From an uncultured Porphyromonas sp. (GTDB lineage Bacteria; Bacteroidota; Bacteroidia; Bacteroidales; Porphyromonadaceae), in assembly GCA_902465775.1 (NCBI GenBank), contig CABQOJ010000027.1, forward strand, positions 1 through 11,066: a stretch of DNA of 11,066 nucleotides, read 5' to 3'. Under the pieces are notes generated by a model, which was not told where the DNA came from, made no database searches, and saw only the letters and a list, made by a program, of their open reading frames with translations. Shown here in pieces: positions 1 through 6,547 of the stretch. Position numbers and translations under genes: made by a program. Position 1 is the first letter of the stretch. Each line of letters opens with the position of its first letter.

Positions 1-1
1 C

Positions 2-76
2 GAAGATCAAGATGTAGCACTCCTAGACTGCAAGATCTACGACAAGGATCGTAACCTGATTACTCTAGAGAAGTGA
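2..76 (+). CDS. C-terminal fragment of an unidentified protein
   Basis: An open frame enters from the left edge and ends at a TGA (74-76), giving 24 residues that end in NLITLEK. The frame has no internal stop and is followed about 50 nt later by a strong intrinsic terminator, which supports a real gene end. The visible tail (alternating hydrophobic and charged residues, with a DKDRN turn) could be the last strand pair of a small beta-rich domain. I do not recognise the family and assign no function. Confidence 0.6.
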   Translation, partial: EDQDVALLDCKIYDKDRNLITLEK

Positions 77-124
77 CCAGCGAGCCGCACACCATCCGTG
101 TGCTAGCTCCCATATAAATACGCG

Positions 125-169
125 AAGAGTCCCTACGAGAGCACCTCTGCTCCCCGTAGGGACTCTTTT
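125..169 (+). terminator. Intrinsic terminator after the first gene
   Basis: A perfect 13-bp stem (AAGAGTCCCTACG at 125-137 with CGTAGGGACTCTT at 155-167) is capped by a small inner GAGC/GCTC pairing and runs into TTTT (166-169). This is a textbook Rho-independent terminator for + strand transcription. It separates the fragment at 2-76 from the LRR gene, so the LRR gene needs its own promoter. Confidence 0.9.
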
Positions 170-204
170 GCTATGTCTACTCCTCATGCCCTTGAGTGCA
201 AAGC

Positions 205-236
205 TTTGACAAAGTTGTGGAAGACGATGAGGTTTG
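205..236 (+). promoter_or_regulatory. Candidate promoter of the LRR gene (Bacteroidota -33/-7 type)
   Basis: TTTG at 205-208 is followed, after 20 nt, by GAGGTTTG at 229-236. The second box fits the Bacteroidota -7 consensus TAnnTTTG except for the first T, and the spacing suits the -33/-7 arrangement. Transcription would start near 242, leaving a leader of about 80 nt. The match is imperfect and I found no independent support. From 237 to 323 I see no strong hairpin and no clear ribosome-binding site, which is common in this phylum. Confidence 0.3.
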
Positions 237-323
237 CAAAAAAACAGTACCTTCGCCATAGGGAATTATTGACTACGACAGAAGATGTAGCCACACTCTT
301 GTATAAACCAAACCCTTACATTT

Positions 324-2657
324 ATGAAACGACCTATAGTTACTACCTGCTTGTCACTACTTGTGGCGCTTCTTATCCCGAGTTTATCTATGGCTCAGGA
401 GTACATCACGCTGATGCTCGGCGAGGATGCAACGAATGAATGGATACATCTTACTATCACGGCAAATGGCCCATGGACCATCGAAGGCGTCAAAGAGGAA
501 GCTGTCCAGACGAGCGCTAAGAACTACTACACCCCTACATCTCGTGAGATCACGATACGAGGCGAGATCACAGAGCTAGACTGCTCCGAGGACCAGCTGG
601 TCGGACTTGACCTGACGCACGCTAAGAGTCTTAAGAAGCTCTGGTGCTTCAAGAACAAGATTACGACTCTAGATGTCTCAACGCACCCAGATCTCCTCTG
701 GCTCAACTGCTATGAAAATAGTCTCCAGACACTCACGCTAGGAGGTAATGACCGACTACAAAGACTTTACTGCTATGAGAACGAGCTGACCGCTTTAGAT
801 CTCTCTAAGGCAAAGAACCTGCGCAAGGTGTCATGCGCCAAGAATCAGCTCTCCGCTATTGACATCAGCACGCTCAGTCAGCTCAACGACTTCTCCTGTG
901 CCAATAATAAGATACAGACGCTGGATCTAAGTAAGTCGACAGCGCTCTCTTCGTTATGGTGCAATGGAAACGAAATCTCTTCGCTAGACCTAACAAACCT
1001 CTCAGGACTCTCGGTACTGGACTGTAGTGATAATCAGATTACCACACTAGACCTCTCGTATACCCCAGAGCTACTACTCCTGTGGTGTGCGGGCAATAAG
1101 CTAGAGTCTCTACAGCCAGCTCTGACTCCGAAGGTGACCAACCTAGACTGCTCTCGCAATAAACTCGCCACACTTGACTTGTCCTCAAACACGGCTTTGT
1201 GGGTTTTAAAATGTTCTGGTAATAAGCTTCGCACACTAGATCTATCCCAGCACATGAAGCTCACCGATATTTTGGCCGAGGACAATGAGCTGACACAGCT
1301 TACAGTGTCTCCCTCAGCGACCAAGCTTAGCAAAGTAAATTGCTACCACAACAATTTGCAGGGGAGTGCTCTTGCAGATCTGCTGACAGCCTTGCCGACA
1401 CAATCTTCACAAACTAAGGCTGAAATCACCGTCATAGATACTCAAAGTCCTCAAGAGCGAAACGAGCATCTCTCAAAGGAGCAAATCGCAGATCTTCAGG
1501 CAAAAGGTTGGCGTCCGCTAGATTATAACAATGATAACCCTATAGACCTCGTCCCGCAGGAGGAGCCTTACATGACGCTCCATACAGCTCTACCCATAGG
1601 CGACCCGATTACTATCCAAGCGACTAGTAATAACGACGTTGCGCCTCGTATTGAGGGGCTGACGGTGGACACTCGGGGGAAGACTTTCGTTGCCAGCCAG
1701 GAGATTACAATCAGAGGAGATCTAGCCTCCCTCTCAGCTCCAGCCATCAAGATGACTGCTATAGACCTGTCTCATCAACCCAATCTTAAGACCCTGTCTC
1801 TCGCTTCTAATCAGCTTACGAAGATAGATCTATCTCACAATGGTAAGCTGAAATCGCTAGACCTGTCTAGGAATCAACTCAGCTCTATCATATGCGGTGT
1901 CCATCTAGATCTTAAGGAGTTGAACCTAGCTGACAATCGACTGGCAAACGTTGACCTGTCTACGCTGTTCACACTTCGAGAGCTCACACTCTCTGGGAAT
2001 CCTATTACGACGATTAACCTAGATGAGAACAGAGCCTTAGAGACGCTACTTTGTGCTCGAACGAATCTTACAAGCATCGACCTATCTCACAACACAAAGC
2101 TACAGGTGCTAGACCTCTCAGCAAATGCACTACAAGCCCTCTCTCTCCAAGGACTAAAGGATCTAAAAGAGGTACGCATCTACCAAAACAATATAGCTCT
2201 CGATGCGATGAAGCAACTCCTCACGGATCTCCCTGTACGACCACAAGAGGGTTGTATCATAGATGTAGGACTTATTACAGTTATAGACTCTGAGTCCACA
2301 CGCGAGAAGAATCAATTTGCTGATGACTTTCTTGAGATTATCCGTCCTAAGTATTGGCAGGCTCTGGACTTTAAGGGTGGGATAAATGATGGCCGTGGAG
2401 AAGTCATTTTGAGCAATGAGCATATCGGCGCTCGGGATCTTGTGACTATTAAGCTTGTAGATGGACAGGTCCAGGTAGCTGGCACGACACCACACACGCT
2501 CATTCGTCTAGTCTCCATCTCGGGGGAGGAGATTATTGCTACCACCTCTGGTTCCGATGGTATGGCTACAATTGCTACAGCATCCCTAGAGCGTGGATCC
2601 TACATCCTCCTCGTCGGTGATGCGTGCTATAAGCTCTATCTGCCGATGTCTCTATAG
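324..2657 (+). CDS. Exported two-module leucine-rich-repeat protein with T9SS-like C-terminal domain
   Basis: This is a 777-residue protein. Residues 1-24 form a signal peptide (KR, a hydrophobic core, SMA before Gln25). Two homologous modules follow. Module 1 has a cap (about 25-81, ending in EITIRGEI), a 21-residue LRR array (about 82-353) and a closing segment with LLTALP and ITVID (351-401). Module 2 repeats this plan: cap with EITIRGDL (about 414-467), LRR array (about 467-634), then LLTDLP and ITVID (632-682). The last 85 or so residues, with DLVTIKLVDGQVQV, then GEEII, then LERGSYILLV, resemble a type A T9SS sorting domain, although the extreme C-terminus (LPMSL) lacks the usual basic residue. 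Repeats with cysteine in place of a core leucine are known from Listeria InlJ, and P. gingivalis has an InlJ-like surface protein. A role in surface adhesion or host contact is inference. The ATG at 324 is chosen because it yields an intact signal peptide. Confidence 0.85.
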   Translation: MKRPIVTTCLSLLVALLIPSLSMAQEYITLMLGEDATNEWIHLTITANGPWTIEGVKEEAVQTSAKNYYTPTSREITIRGEITELDCSEDQLVGLDLTHAKSLKKLWCFKNKITTLDVSTHPDLLWLNCYENSLQTLTLGGNDRLQRLYCYENELTALDLSKAKNLRKVSCAKNQLSAIDISTLSQLNDFSCANNKIQTLDLSKSTALSSLWCNGNEISSLDLTNLSGLSVLDCSDNQITTLDLSYTPELLLLWCAGNKLESLQPALTPKVTNLDCSRNKLATLDLSSNTALWVLKCSGNKLRTLDLSQHMKLTDILAEDNELTQLTVSPSATKLSKVNCYHNNLQGSALADLLTALPTQSSQTKAEITVIDTQSPQERNEHLSKEQIADLQAKGWRPLDYNNDNPIDLVPQEEPYMTLHTALPIGDPITIQATSNNDVAPRIEGLTVDTRGKTFVASQEITIRGDLASLSAPAIKMTAIDLSHQPNLKTLSLASNQLTKIDLSHNGKLKSLDLSRNQLSSIICGVHLDLKELNLADNRLANVDLSTLFTLRELTLSGNPITTINLDENRALETLLCARTNLTSIDLSHNTKLQVLDLSANALQALSLQGLKDLKEVRIYQNNIALDAMKQLLTDLPVRPQEGCIIDVGLITVIDSESTREKNQFADDFLEIIRPKYWQALDFKGGINDGRGEVILSNEHIGARDLVTIKLVDGQVQVAGTTPHTLIRLVSISGEEIIATTSGSDGMATIATASLERGSYILLVGDACYKLYLPMSL
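567..1382 (+). repeat. LRR array 1 with cysteine ladder (63-nt coding periodicity)
   Basis: About thirteen LRR units lie between residues 82 and 353, with consensus LxxLxCxxNxLxxLDLSxxxx and a 21-residue (63-nt) period. Cysteines fall at 87, 108, 129, 150, 171, 192, 213, 234, 255, 276 and 297, exactly 21 apart. The next unit has Ala318, and a final Cys340 follows after one inserted residue. The repeats are diverged at DNA level, so this is an old array rather than a recent amplification. Confidence 0.9.
1722..2225 (+). repeat. LRR array 2, mostly without the cysteines
   Basis: About eight 21-residue units lie between residues 467 and 634. The position that is cysteine in array 1 is Leu493, Leu514, Leu535, Leu556, Cys577, Leu598 and Ile619 here, so only one unit keeps the cysteine. 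Unit phase and the DLS segment otherwise match array 1. This is the shorter copy of an internal duplication. Confidence 0.85.
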
Positions 2658-2690
2658 GAGGCTTAAGATCCTTGGATCTTGACTCCTTTT
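2656..2690 (+). terminator. Intrinsic terminator overlapping the LRR stop codon
   Basis: AGGAG (2656-2660) pairs with CTCCT (2683-2687), and inside it AAGATC (2665-2670) pairs with GATCTT (2675-2680) around a CTTG loop. The stem runs into TTTT (2687-2690). The outer arm starts within the TAG stop codon, so termination is placed right at the gene end. Confidence 0.75.
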
Positions 2691-2714
2691 CTCTTAGCCC
2701 CACGAGGGGATAAC

Positions 2715-2764
2715 CAGGGTGTACCGTAGAGAGGGGATACAGCATCTCTCTGTGGTACACCCTG
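2715..2764. repeat. 19-bp inverted repeat (long hairpin, no U-tract)
   Basis: CAGGGTGTACC (2715-2725) is perfectly complementary to GGTACACCCTG (2754-2764). The stem continues through two wobble pairs into AGAGAG (2728-2733) with CTCTCT (2746-2751), leaving a 12-nt loop. There is no poly-T on either side, so it is not a standard terminator. It could be part of a structured RNA, a protein-binding palindrome, or a palindromic repeat element. Confidence 0.8.
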
Positions 2765-2906
2765 TGCGATAGAGGCGCTCGCAGTTAGGCCGATCACTGT
2801 CTGGAGGTGCTGAGAGCATGCGCGACCAGACGTGACACGCTGTGCCTATAAACAGCAATATCCACGGAGGCGTTTTCCAACAGCCCCTTAGGAAATGAAC
2901 ATGCTC

Positions 2907-2997
2907 CACCGAGGAACGGAAAAATTCTTCGAAAGAATGAGATGAAACTTCGGAGGAAAGGAATCGAAGTTCGGAAGAATTTTCCCGTTCCTCGGTG
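2907..2997. repeat. 91-bp interrupted palindrome with 21-bp-spaced internal motif
   Basis: The arm at 2907-2930 pairs with the arm at 2974-2997 over 24 bp with a single mismatch (A2920 against C2984). The core includes CACCGAGGAACGG and CCGTTCCTCGGTG. Inside lies a second stem, AACTTCG (2946-2952) with CGAAGTT (2965-2971). The motif TTCGRRRGAA occurs at 2928, 2949 and 2970, exactly 21 bp apart, and a weaker copy (CACCGAGGAA) sits at 2907 in the same phase. The layout suggests a REP/BIME-like element or a multi-site protein-binding region; I cannot tell which. Confidence 0.8.
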
Positions 2998-3012
2998 AAG
3001 AGCACAAAAAAA

Positions 3013-3042
3013 CCACAGAGGAATTTGAATTTTCCTCCGTGG
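3013..3042. repeat. Small hairpin with one mismatch
   Basis: CCACAGAGGAA (3013-3023) pairs with TTCCTCCGTGG (3032-3042), with a single A/C mismatch and an 8-nt loop. An A-run (3006-3012) lies just upstream; read on the minus strand this gives a hairpin followed by seven Ts, so it could act as an intrinsic terminator for minus-strand transcripts. Its GAGGAA core repeats the core of the neighbouring 21-bp motif. Confidence 0.6.
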
Positions 3043-3068
3043 CTTGGTACGAGTCGTGTGAAGAGACT

Positions 3069-3088
3069 CTTTACTACAGTGAGTAAAG
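3069..3088. repeat. 7-bp perfect hairpin upstream of the dxs promoter
   Basis: CTTTACT (3069-3075) pairs perfectly with AGTAAAG (3082-3088) around a 6-nt loop. It lies about 30 nt upstream of the proposed -33 element of dxs. It may be an operator half-pair or chance; no T-run follows. Confidence 0.45.
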
Positions 3089-3116
3089 CCTTGGATCTGT
3101 GGCTGGTGAATGGGAC

Positions 3117-3148
3117 TTTTATCAGACAGCAAAGATTAGTATCTTTGC
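3117..3148 (+). promoter_or_regulatory. dxs promoter with the -7 box inside a perfect palindrome
   Basis: TATCTTTG at 3140-3147 matches the Bacteroidota -7 consensus TAnnTTTG exactly. TTTT at 3117-3120, 19 nt upstream, is a 3-of-4 match to the -33 element. The -7 box lies within GCAAAGAT (3129-3136), TAGT, ATCTTTGC (3141-3148), an 8-bp perfect inverted repeat. Start of transcription would be near 3153. A regulator binding the palindrome would occlude the -7 box, but no regulator is known to me and this role is inference. Confidence 0.65.
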
Positions 3149-3152
3149 AGTG

Positions 3153-3241
3153 CAGTAAGAGGGCCGGCCTCGAATTTTGCCTTCTGTCTCACAGGTCAGC
3201 AGAGACGACACCGAAGGCCCTCTCATCTGTAGACACACACT
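3153..3241 (+). promoter_or_regulatory. Foldable 5' leader of dxs with competing stems
   Basis: Just after the inferred start site, AGAGGGCC (3158-3165) can pair with GGCCCTCT (3216-3223). Inside, GCCTTC (3179-3184) can pair with GAAGGC (3213-3218) and GTCTC (3186-3190) with GAGAC (3202-3206). The two long pairings compete for 3216-3218, though trimmed versions could stack together. No U-tract follows and the start codon is about 18 nt downstream, so any control would more likely act on translation or RNA stability. It does not match the TPP (thi-box) consensus. Function is unknown. Confidence 0.4.
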
Positions 3242-5149
3242 ATGGTTATGAACGCTAGCGACTACCCTATCCTATCGCATATTGATACGCCCCAGCAGTT
3301 ACGTCAGCTCTCTCTCGCGCAGCTTCCTCAGCTGTGTCAGGAGCTCCGTCGCTATGAGCTGGAGGTGCTCTCACACGTACCAGGTCACCTGGGATCTAGT
3401 CTAGGGGCGGTGGAGCTCACGGTAGCGCTCCACTACGTCTGTCGCACCCCTTACGACCGCATCGTCTGGGACGTGGGACATCAAGCTTATGGGCACAAGA
3501 TTTTGACAGGAAGGCGCGATCGCTTTGAGTCTCTACGACAGTGGGGCGGGCTCTCGGGCTTTCCGCTCCCTAGCGAGAGCGAGTACGACACTTTCCCCGC
3601 AGGGCACGCCTCGAACTCGATCTCGGCTGCGCTCGGCATGGCGATCGCTGCCAAGCTCAAGCAAGAGGAGCGTCACGTCGTGGCGGTCATTGGCGATGGA
3701 TCGATGACGGGCGGGCTGGCCTTCGAGGGGCTAAACAATGTGAGCTCCTACCCCAACGATCTGCTCATCGTGGTCAATGACAACAACATGTCCATCGATG
3801 CTAATGTGGGTGGACTAAACAAATACCTCGTCGACCTCAACACCAGTCACGCATACAATACGATCCGCTACGACCTCTACCGTGGTCTGCGACAGATGAA
3901 TCTGATAAATGATCGTCGCAAGAAAAACATTCAGCGGATCAACAACAGTGTCAAGTCGCTCCTGACGCAAAATCACTCTTCCTTCTTCGACGGCTTGGGG
4001 ATTCGCTACTTTGGTCCAGTTGATGGGCATGACATAGAGCATCTCGTGGAGACGCTCCGACGCATCCTCCCGATGCGAGGACCGAAGATACTACACCTCA
4101 GGACGATCAAAGGTAAGGGCTACAAGCCTGCCGAGGAGAATGCGACCGTATGGCATGCGCCTGGTTGCTTTGACGTGAAGACGGGAGAGCGTATCAAGAG
4201 CGAGCGAGGAGCGCATCCGCCGAAGTTTCAAGAGGTCTTTGGAGAGACCGTCACCGAGCTGGCGACTGAGGACAAGCGCATCGTGGGGATCACACCCGCC
4301 ATGCCGTCGGGCAGTTCGCTGAATGTGATGATGCGAGCCTTCCCCGAGCGAAGCTACGATGTGGGGATTGCGGAGGCGCACGCAGTTACCTTTAGCGCAG
4401 GGATGGCGCGTGAGGGGATGATCCCGTTTTGTGTCATTTACTCCTCCTTCCTACAGCGCGCTTATGACCAGATCATACACGATGTCGCTCTGCCAGGCTA
4501 CCACGTAGTCCTCTGCATCGACCGTGCTGGCTTGGTCGGTCAGGATGGAGCGACGCATCAGGGAGCCTTTGACCTAGCTTACCTCTGCACGGTCCCAAAT
4601 ATGACGGTTGCGGCTCCGATGAATGAGCACTACCTGCGCCACTTGATGCGCACGGCTTACGAGGGGCAGGAGGGTCCGATGGCGATCCGCTACCCACGTG
4701 GAGAAGGTTCGCTGGTGGACTGGCGCTGTCCAGCGGAGCTCCTCCCGATAGGCAAGGGACGCGTGCTACATGAGGGCGGACGCATCGCATTGCTCTCCAT
4801 CGGCACCATCGGTGTGACCGCCGAGGAGGTGCGGGAGCGTCTACTCGCTGAGGGTATCGAGGTGGCGCACTACGACTTGATCTTTGCGAAGCCCCTAGAC
4901 GAAGAGCTGATCACGACGGCTCTGGAGCGTTACGACCGCATTGCCACGCTTGAGGAGGGGACGCTCATCGGAGGCGTAGGCGAGCGGATTGCAGCCCTGG
5001 CTCAGCGTCAGGGCTTCCGAGGACGGATGATACACTTTGGCCTGCCCGATGCTTTTATCGAGCAAGGCACTGTCGCCGAGCAACGACGCTACTGTGGCGT
5101 CGATGCCGACACAATATATAATAGAATCAAAGCTGAGCTATGCGAATAG
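3242..5149 (+). CDS. dxs: 1-deoxy-D-xylulose-5-phosphate synthase
   Basis: This enzyme condenses pyruvate with glyceraldehyde 3-phosphate, using thiamine diphosphate, to make 1-deoxy-D-xylulose 5-phosphate. It is the first step of the MEP isoprenoid pathway and also feeds thiamine and pyridoxal synthesis; it is cytoplasmic. At 635 residues it has normal family length. Visible motifs are HVPGHLGSS (45-53), [10 protein letters not shown] (77-86), FPAGHASNS (118-126) and the ThDP/Mg site GDGSMTGG with NN (151-166). Glu378 in GIAEAH matches the catalytic glutamate of the pyrimidine-binding domain. [15 protein letters not shown] (427-441) and IRYPRGEG (483-490) are also typical. The start at 3242 is used; Met at 3248 is a possible alternative. 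The 3' end overlaps trkA by 10 nt, implying translational coupling. The promoter lies at about 3117-3147. Confidence 0.97.
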   Translation: MVMNASDYPILSHIDTPQQLRQLSLAQLPQLCQELRRYELEVLSHVPGHLGSSLGAVELTVALHYVCRTPYDRIVWDVGHQAYGHKILTGRRDRFESLRQWGGLSGFPLPSESEYDTFPAGHASNSISAALGMAIAAKLKQEERHVVAVIGDGSMTGGLAFEGLNNVSSYPNDLLIVVNDNNMSIDANVGGLNKYLVDLNTSHAYNTIRYDLYRGLRQMNLINDRRKKNIQRINNSVKSLLTQNHSSFFDGLGIRYFGPVDGHDIEHLVETLRRILPMRGPKILHLRTIKGKGYKPAEENATVWHAPGCFDVKTGERIKSERGAHPPKFQEVFGETVTELATEDKRIVGITPAMPSGSSLNVMMRAFPERSYDVGIAEAHAVTFSAGMAREGMIPFCVIYSSFLQRAYDQIIHDVALPGYHVVLCIDRAGLVGQDGATHQGAFDLAYLCTVPNMTVAAPMNEHYLRHLMRTAYEGQEGPMAIRYPRGEGSLVDWRCPAELLPIGKGRVLHEGGRIALLSIGTIGVTAEEVRERLLAEGIEVAHYDLIFAKPLDEELITTALERYDRIATLEEGTLIGGVGERIAALAQRQGFRGRMIHFGLPDAFIEQGTVAEQRRYCGVDADTIYNRIKAELCE

Positions 5150-6483
5150 TTATTGCTGGAGCGGGCGAAGTGGGGACCCACTTAGCCTATAGGTTGTCGG
5201 GAGAGGAGCAACAGTCCACGACGCTCATTGACTCTGACAAGGAGTTGTTACGTCGTGTGCAGCGCAAGTTTGACGCTTACACGATCGTGGGTGATCCGAC
5301 AAAGCTGGAGGACCTGCAGCTGACGGAGGTACACGACTGCGACCTCTTCGTCAGCGTGATGCCGGGTGAGGCGGAAAATCTACTGGCCTGCATGCTCGCT
5401 GCGCAACTTGGTGCCAAGCGAACCATAGCTCGTATCAACAACCACCGCTATCTGGCGGATCACTACCGCCGCTTCTTCGGGAGCCTAGGCGTGGACCAGC
5501 TCATCTACCCTGAGGAGCTGGCCGCTGAGGAGATCGCTAACAGCTTCAAGCATCCCTGGGCGAGAGTCTATGTGGAGCTACTCAACGGGGCTTTCGTCCT
5601 CGTGGGCGTCAAGGTGCGCCAGGGGAGCATCCTCGTGGGGCGTCCGCTGAGCTGGACCAAGGAGCTAGGCGACAAAGCCTTTCACGTGGTCTCTATCAAG
5701 CGTGGCGAGGAGACACTCATACCTGATGGTCAGACGATCATCGAGCATGGCGACGTGGTCTTCTTCACCTGCCTCAACAAAGACATCGACCTTGTCCGTC
5801 AGTACTGCGACAAAGACCAGCGACCTGTCAAGCGTGTGGTCATCCTCGGCGGAAGCCTCATTGCGCTTCGCACCGTTTCGAAGGCTCCGAGCAATATTGA
5901 CTTTCACCTTATCGAGCGAGACCTAGAGCGTATCAAGGAGATCGAGGACGAGATCCCCTCTAATGTCAAGCTCTACGACGGCGATGGCCGTGATCTCAAC
6001 CTCATATCCGAGATCGGACTGGACGAGGAGAGCATCTTCGTCGCTCTGACGGAGAACTCGGAGACGAACATCCTCGCTTGCCTGGCTGCCAAGCGCTTTC
6101 AAGTGGCCAAGACCATTGCGAAAGAGGAGAACATTGACTACATCCCCCTAGCGGAGAAGCTGGACATCGGCACGATCATCAATAAGAAGGTGATCGCCGC
6201 GGGTAACATCTTCCACGCGCTCCTCGGCTCCGACACGAAGACGGTCAAGTCGCTTACCATCGCTCACACAGACGTGGCGGAGCTACAGGCTAAGAGTGGC
6301 TCGACCATCACCGAGCGCCCCGTCAAGGAGCTAGACATACCGCAGGGCATCACCCTCGGTGGGCTGGTGCGCAACGGCGTGCCGATGCTGATCGACGGTA
6401 ATATGGAGATCCAGCCCTACGACAGCGTCGTGGTCTTCTGTACCAATACGCCTATGGAGCGACTCGCTAAGCTCTTTGACTAA
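5140..6483 (+). CDS. trkA: Trk potassium uptake regulator TrkA
   Basis: This is a cytoplasmic NAD(H)-binding subunit that gates the TrkH potassium channel. Its 447 residues show the classic double RCK layout: Rossmann RCK-N 1 (about 1-125, nucleotide motif GAGEVG at 7-12, acidic Asp31 after strand 2), TrkA-C 1 (about 140-222), RCK-N 2 (about 231-350) and TrkA-C 2 (about 365-447). The second nucleotide motif reads GGSLIA (237-242) instead of GxGxxG, so the second site may bind nucleotide weakly or differently. I recall similar degenerate motifs in other Bacteroidota TrkA proteins. The ATG at 5140 overlaps the dxs stop and gives the glycine motif at the expected N-terminal position. The partner channel gene follows after 64 nt. 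Confidence 0.95.
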   Translation: MRIVIAGAGEVGTHLAYRLSGEEQQSTTLIDSDKELLRRVQRKFDAYTIVGDPTKLEDLQLTEVHDCDLFVSVMPGEAENLLACMLAAQLGAKRTIARINNHRYLADHYRRFFGSLGVDQLIYPEELAAEEIANSFKHPWARVYVELLNGAFVLVGVKVRQGSILVGRPLSWTKELGDKAFHVVSIKRGEETLIPDGQTIIEHGDVVFFTCLNKDIDLVRQYCDKDQRPVKRVVILGGSLIALRTVSKAPSNIDFHLIERDLERIKEIEDEIPSNVKLYDGDGRDLNLISEIGLDEESIFVALTENSETNILACLAAKRFQVAKTIAKEENIDYIPLAEKLDIGTIINKKVIAAGNIFHALLGSDTKTVKSLTIAHTDVAELQAKSGSTITERPVKELDIPQGITLGGLVRNGVPMLIDGNMEIQPYDSVVVFCTNTPMERLAKLFD

Positions 6484-6547
6484 AGCACCACATCTAGCGA
6501 ATCCCTTTTTCTGATCCTTCCAAAACCTATCTGACGAAAGCAAGCTC

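Larger units (their letters stand above)
2658..3241. other. 584-nt gene-free interval rich in inverted repeats
   Basis: No frame here looks like a gene: the short open frames run through palindromes, the promoter or the terminator and resemble nothing known. The interval holds, in order, the LRR terminator, a 19-bp hairpin (2715-2764), a weak hairpin (GTCTGG 2799-2804 with CCAGAC 2826-2831, and an inner TGCT/AGCA), a 91-bp interrupted palindrome (2907-2997), two smaller hairpins, and the dxs promoter and leader. Bases 2832-2906 show nothing I can name. The interval could hide an untranslated RNA or a repeat-element insertion. Confidence 0.7.

Noticed and set aside
173..439. Open frame of 88 codons on the + strand upstream of and overlapping the LRR gene
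   Set aside because: It overlaps the signal-peptide region of the LRR gene in another frame, has no recognisable features, and spans the candidate promoter region.
2907..2997. CRISPR-like array because of regular 21-bp spacing
   Set aside because: The shared part is only about 10 bp, spacer lengths would be 11 bp, and there are no cas genes or long identical repeats.
2694..3132. Two overlapping minus-strand open frames of about 100 codons
   Set aside because: They mirror the palindromic region, resemble no family, and give low-complexity Phe/Arg/Ser-rich stretches where the purine-rich repeats are read backwards.
3153..3241. TPP riboswitch ahead of the ThDP-dependent dxs
   Set aside because: The conserved CUGAGA and thi-box core segments are not present.
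2995..3258. Open frame of 87 codons on the + strand reaching into dxs
   Set aside because: It runs through the hairpins, the dxs promoter and the leader; its composition is irregular and it overlaps the dxs start in another frame.
4473..4790. Minus-strand open frame of 105 codons within dxs
   Set aside because: It is antisense to conserved dxs coding sequence and has a Pro/Ser/Arg-rich composition typical of GC-rich shadow frames.
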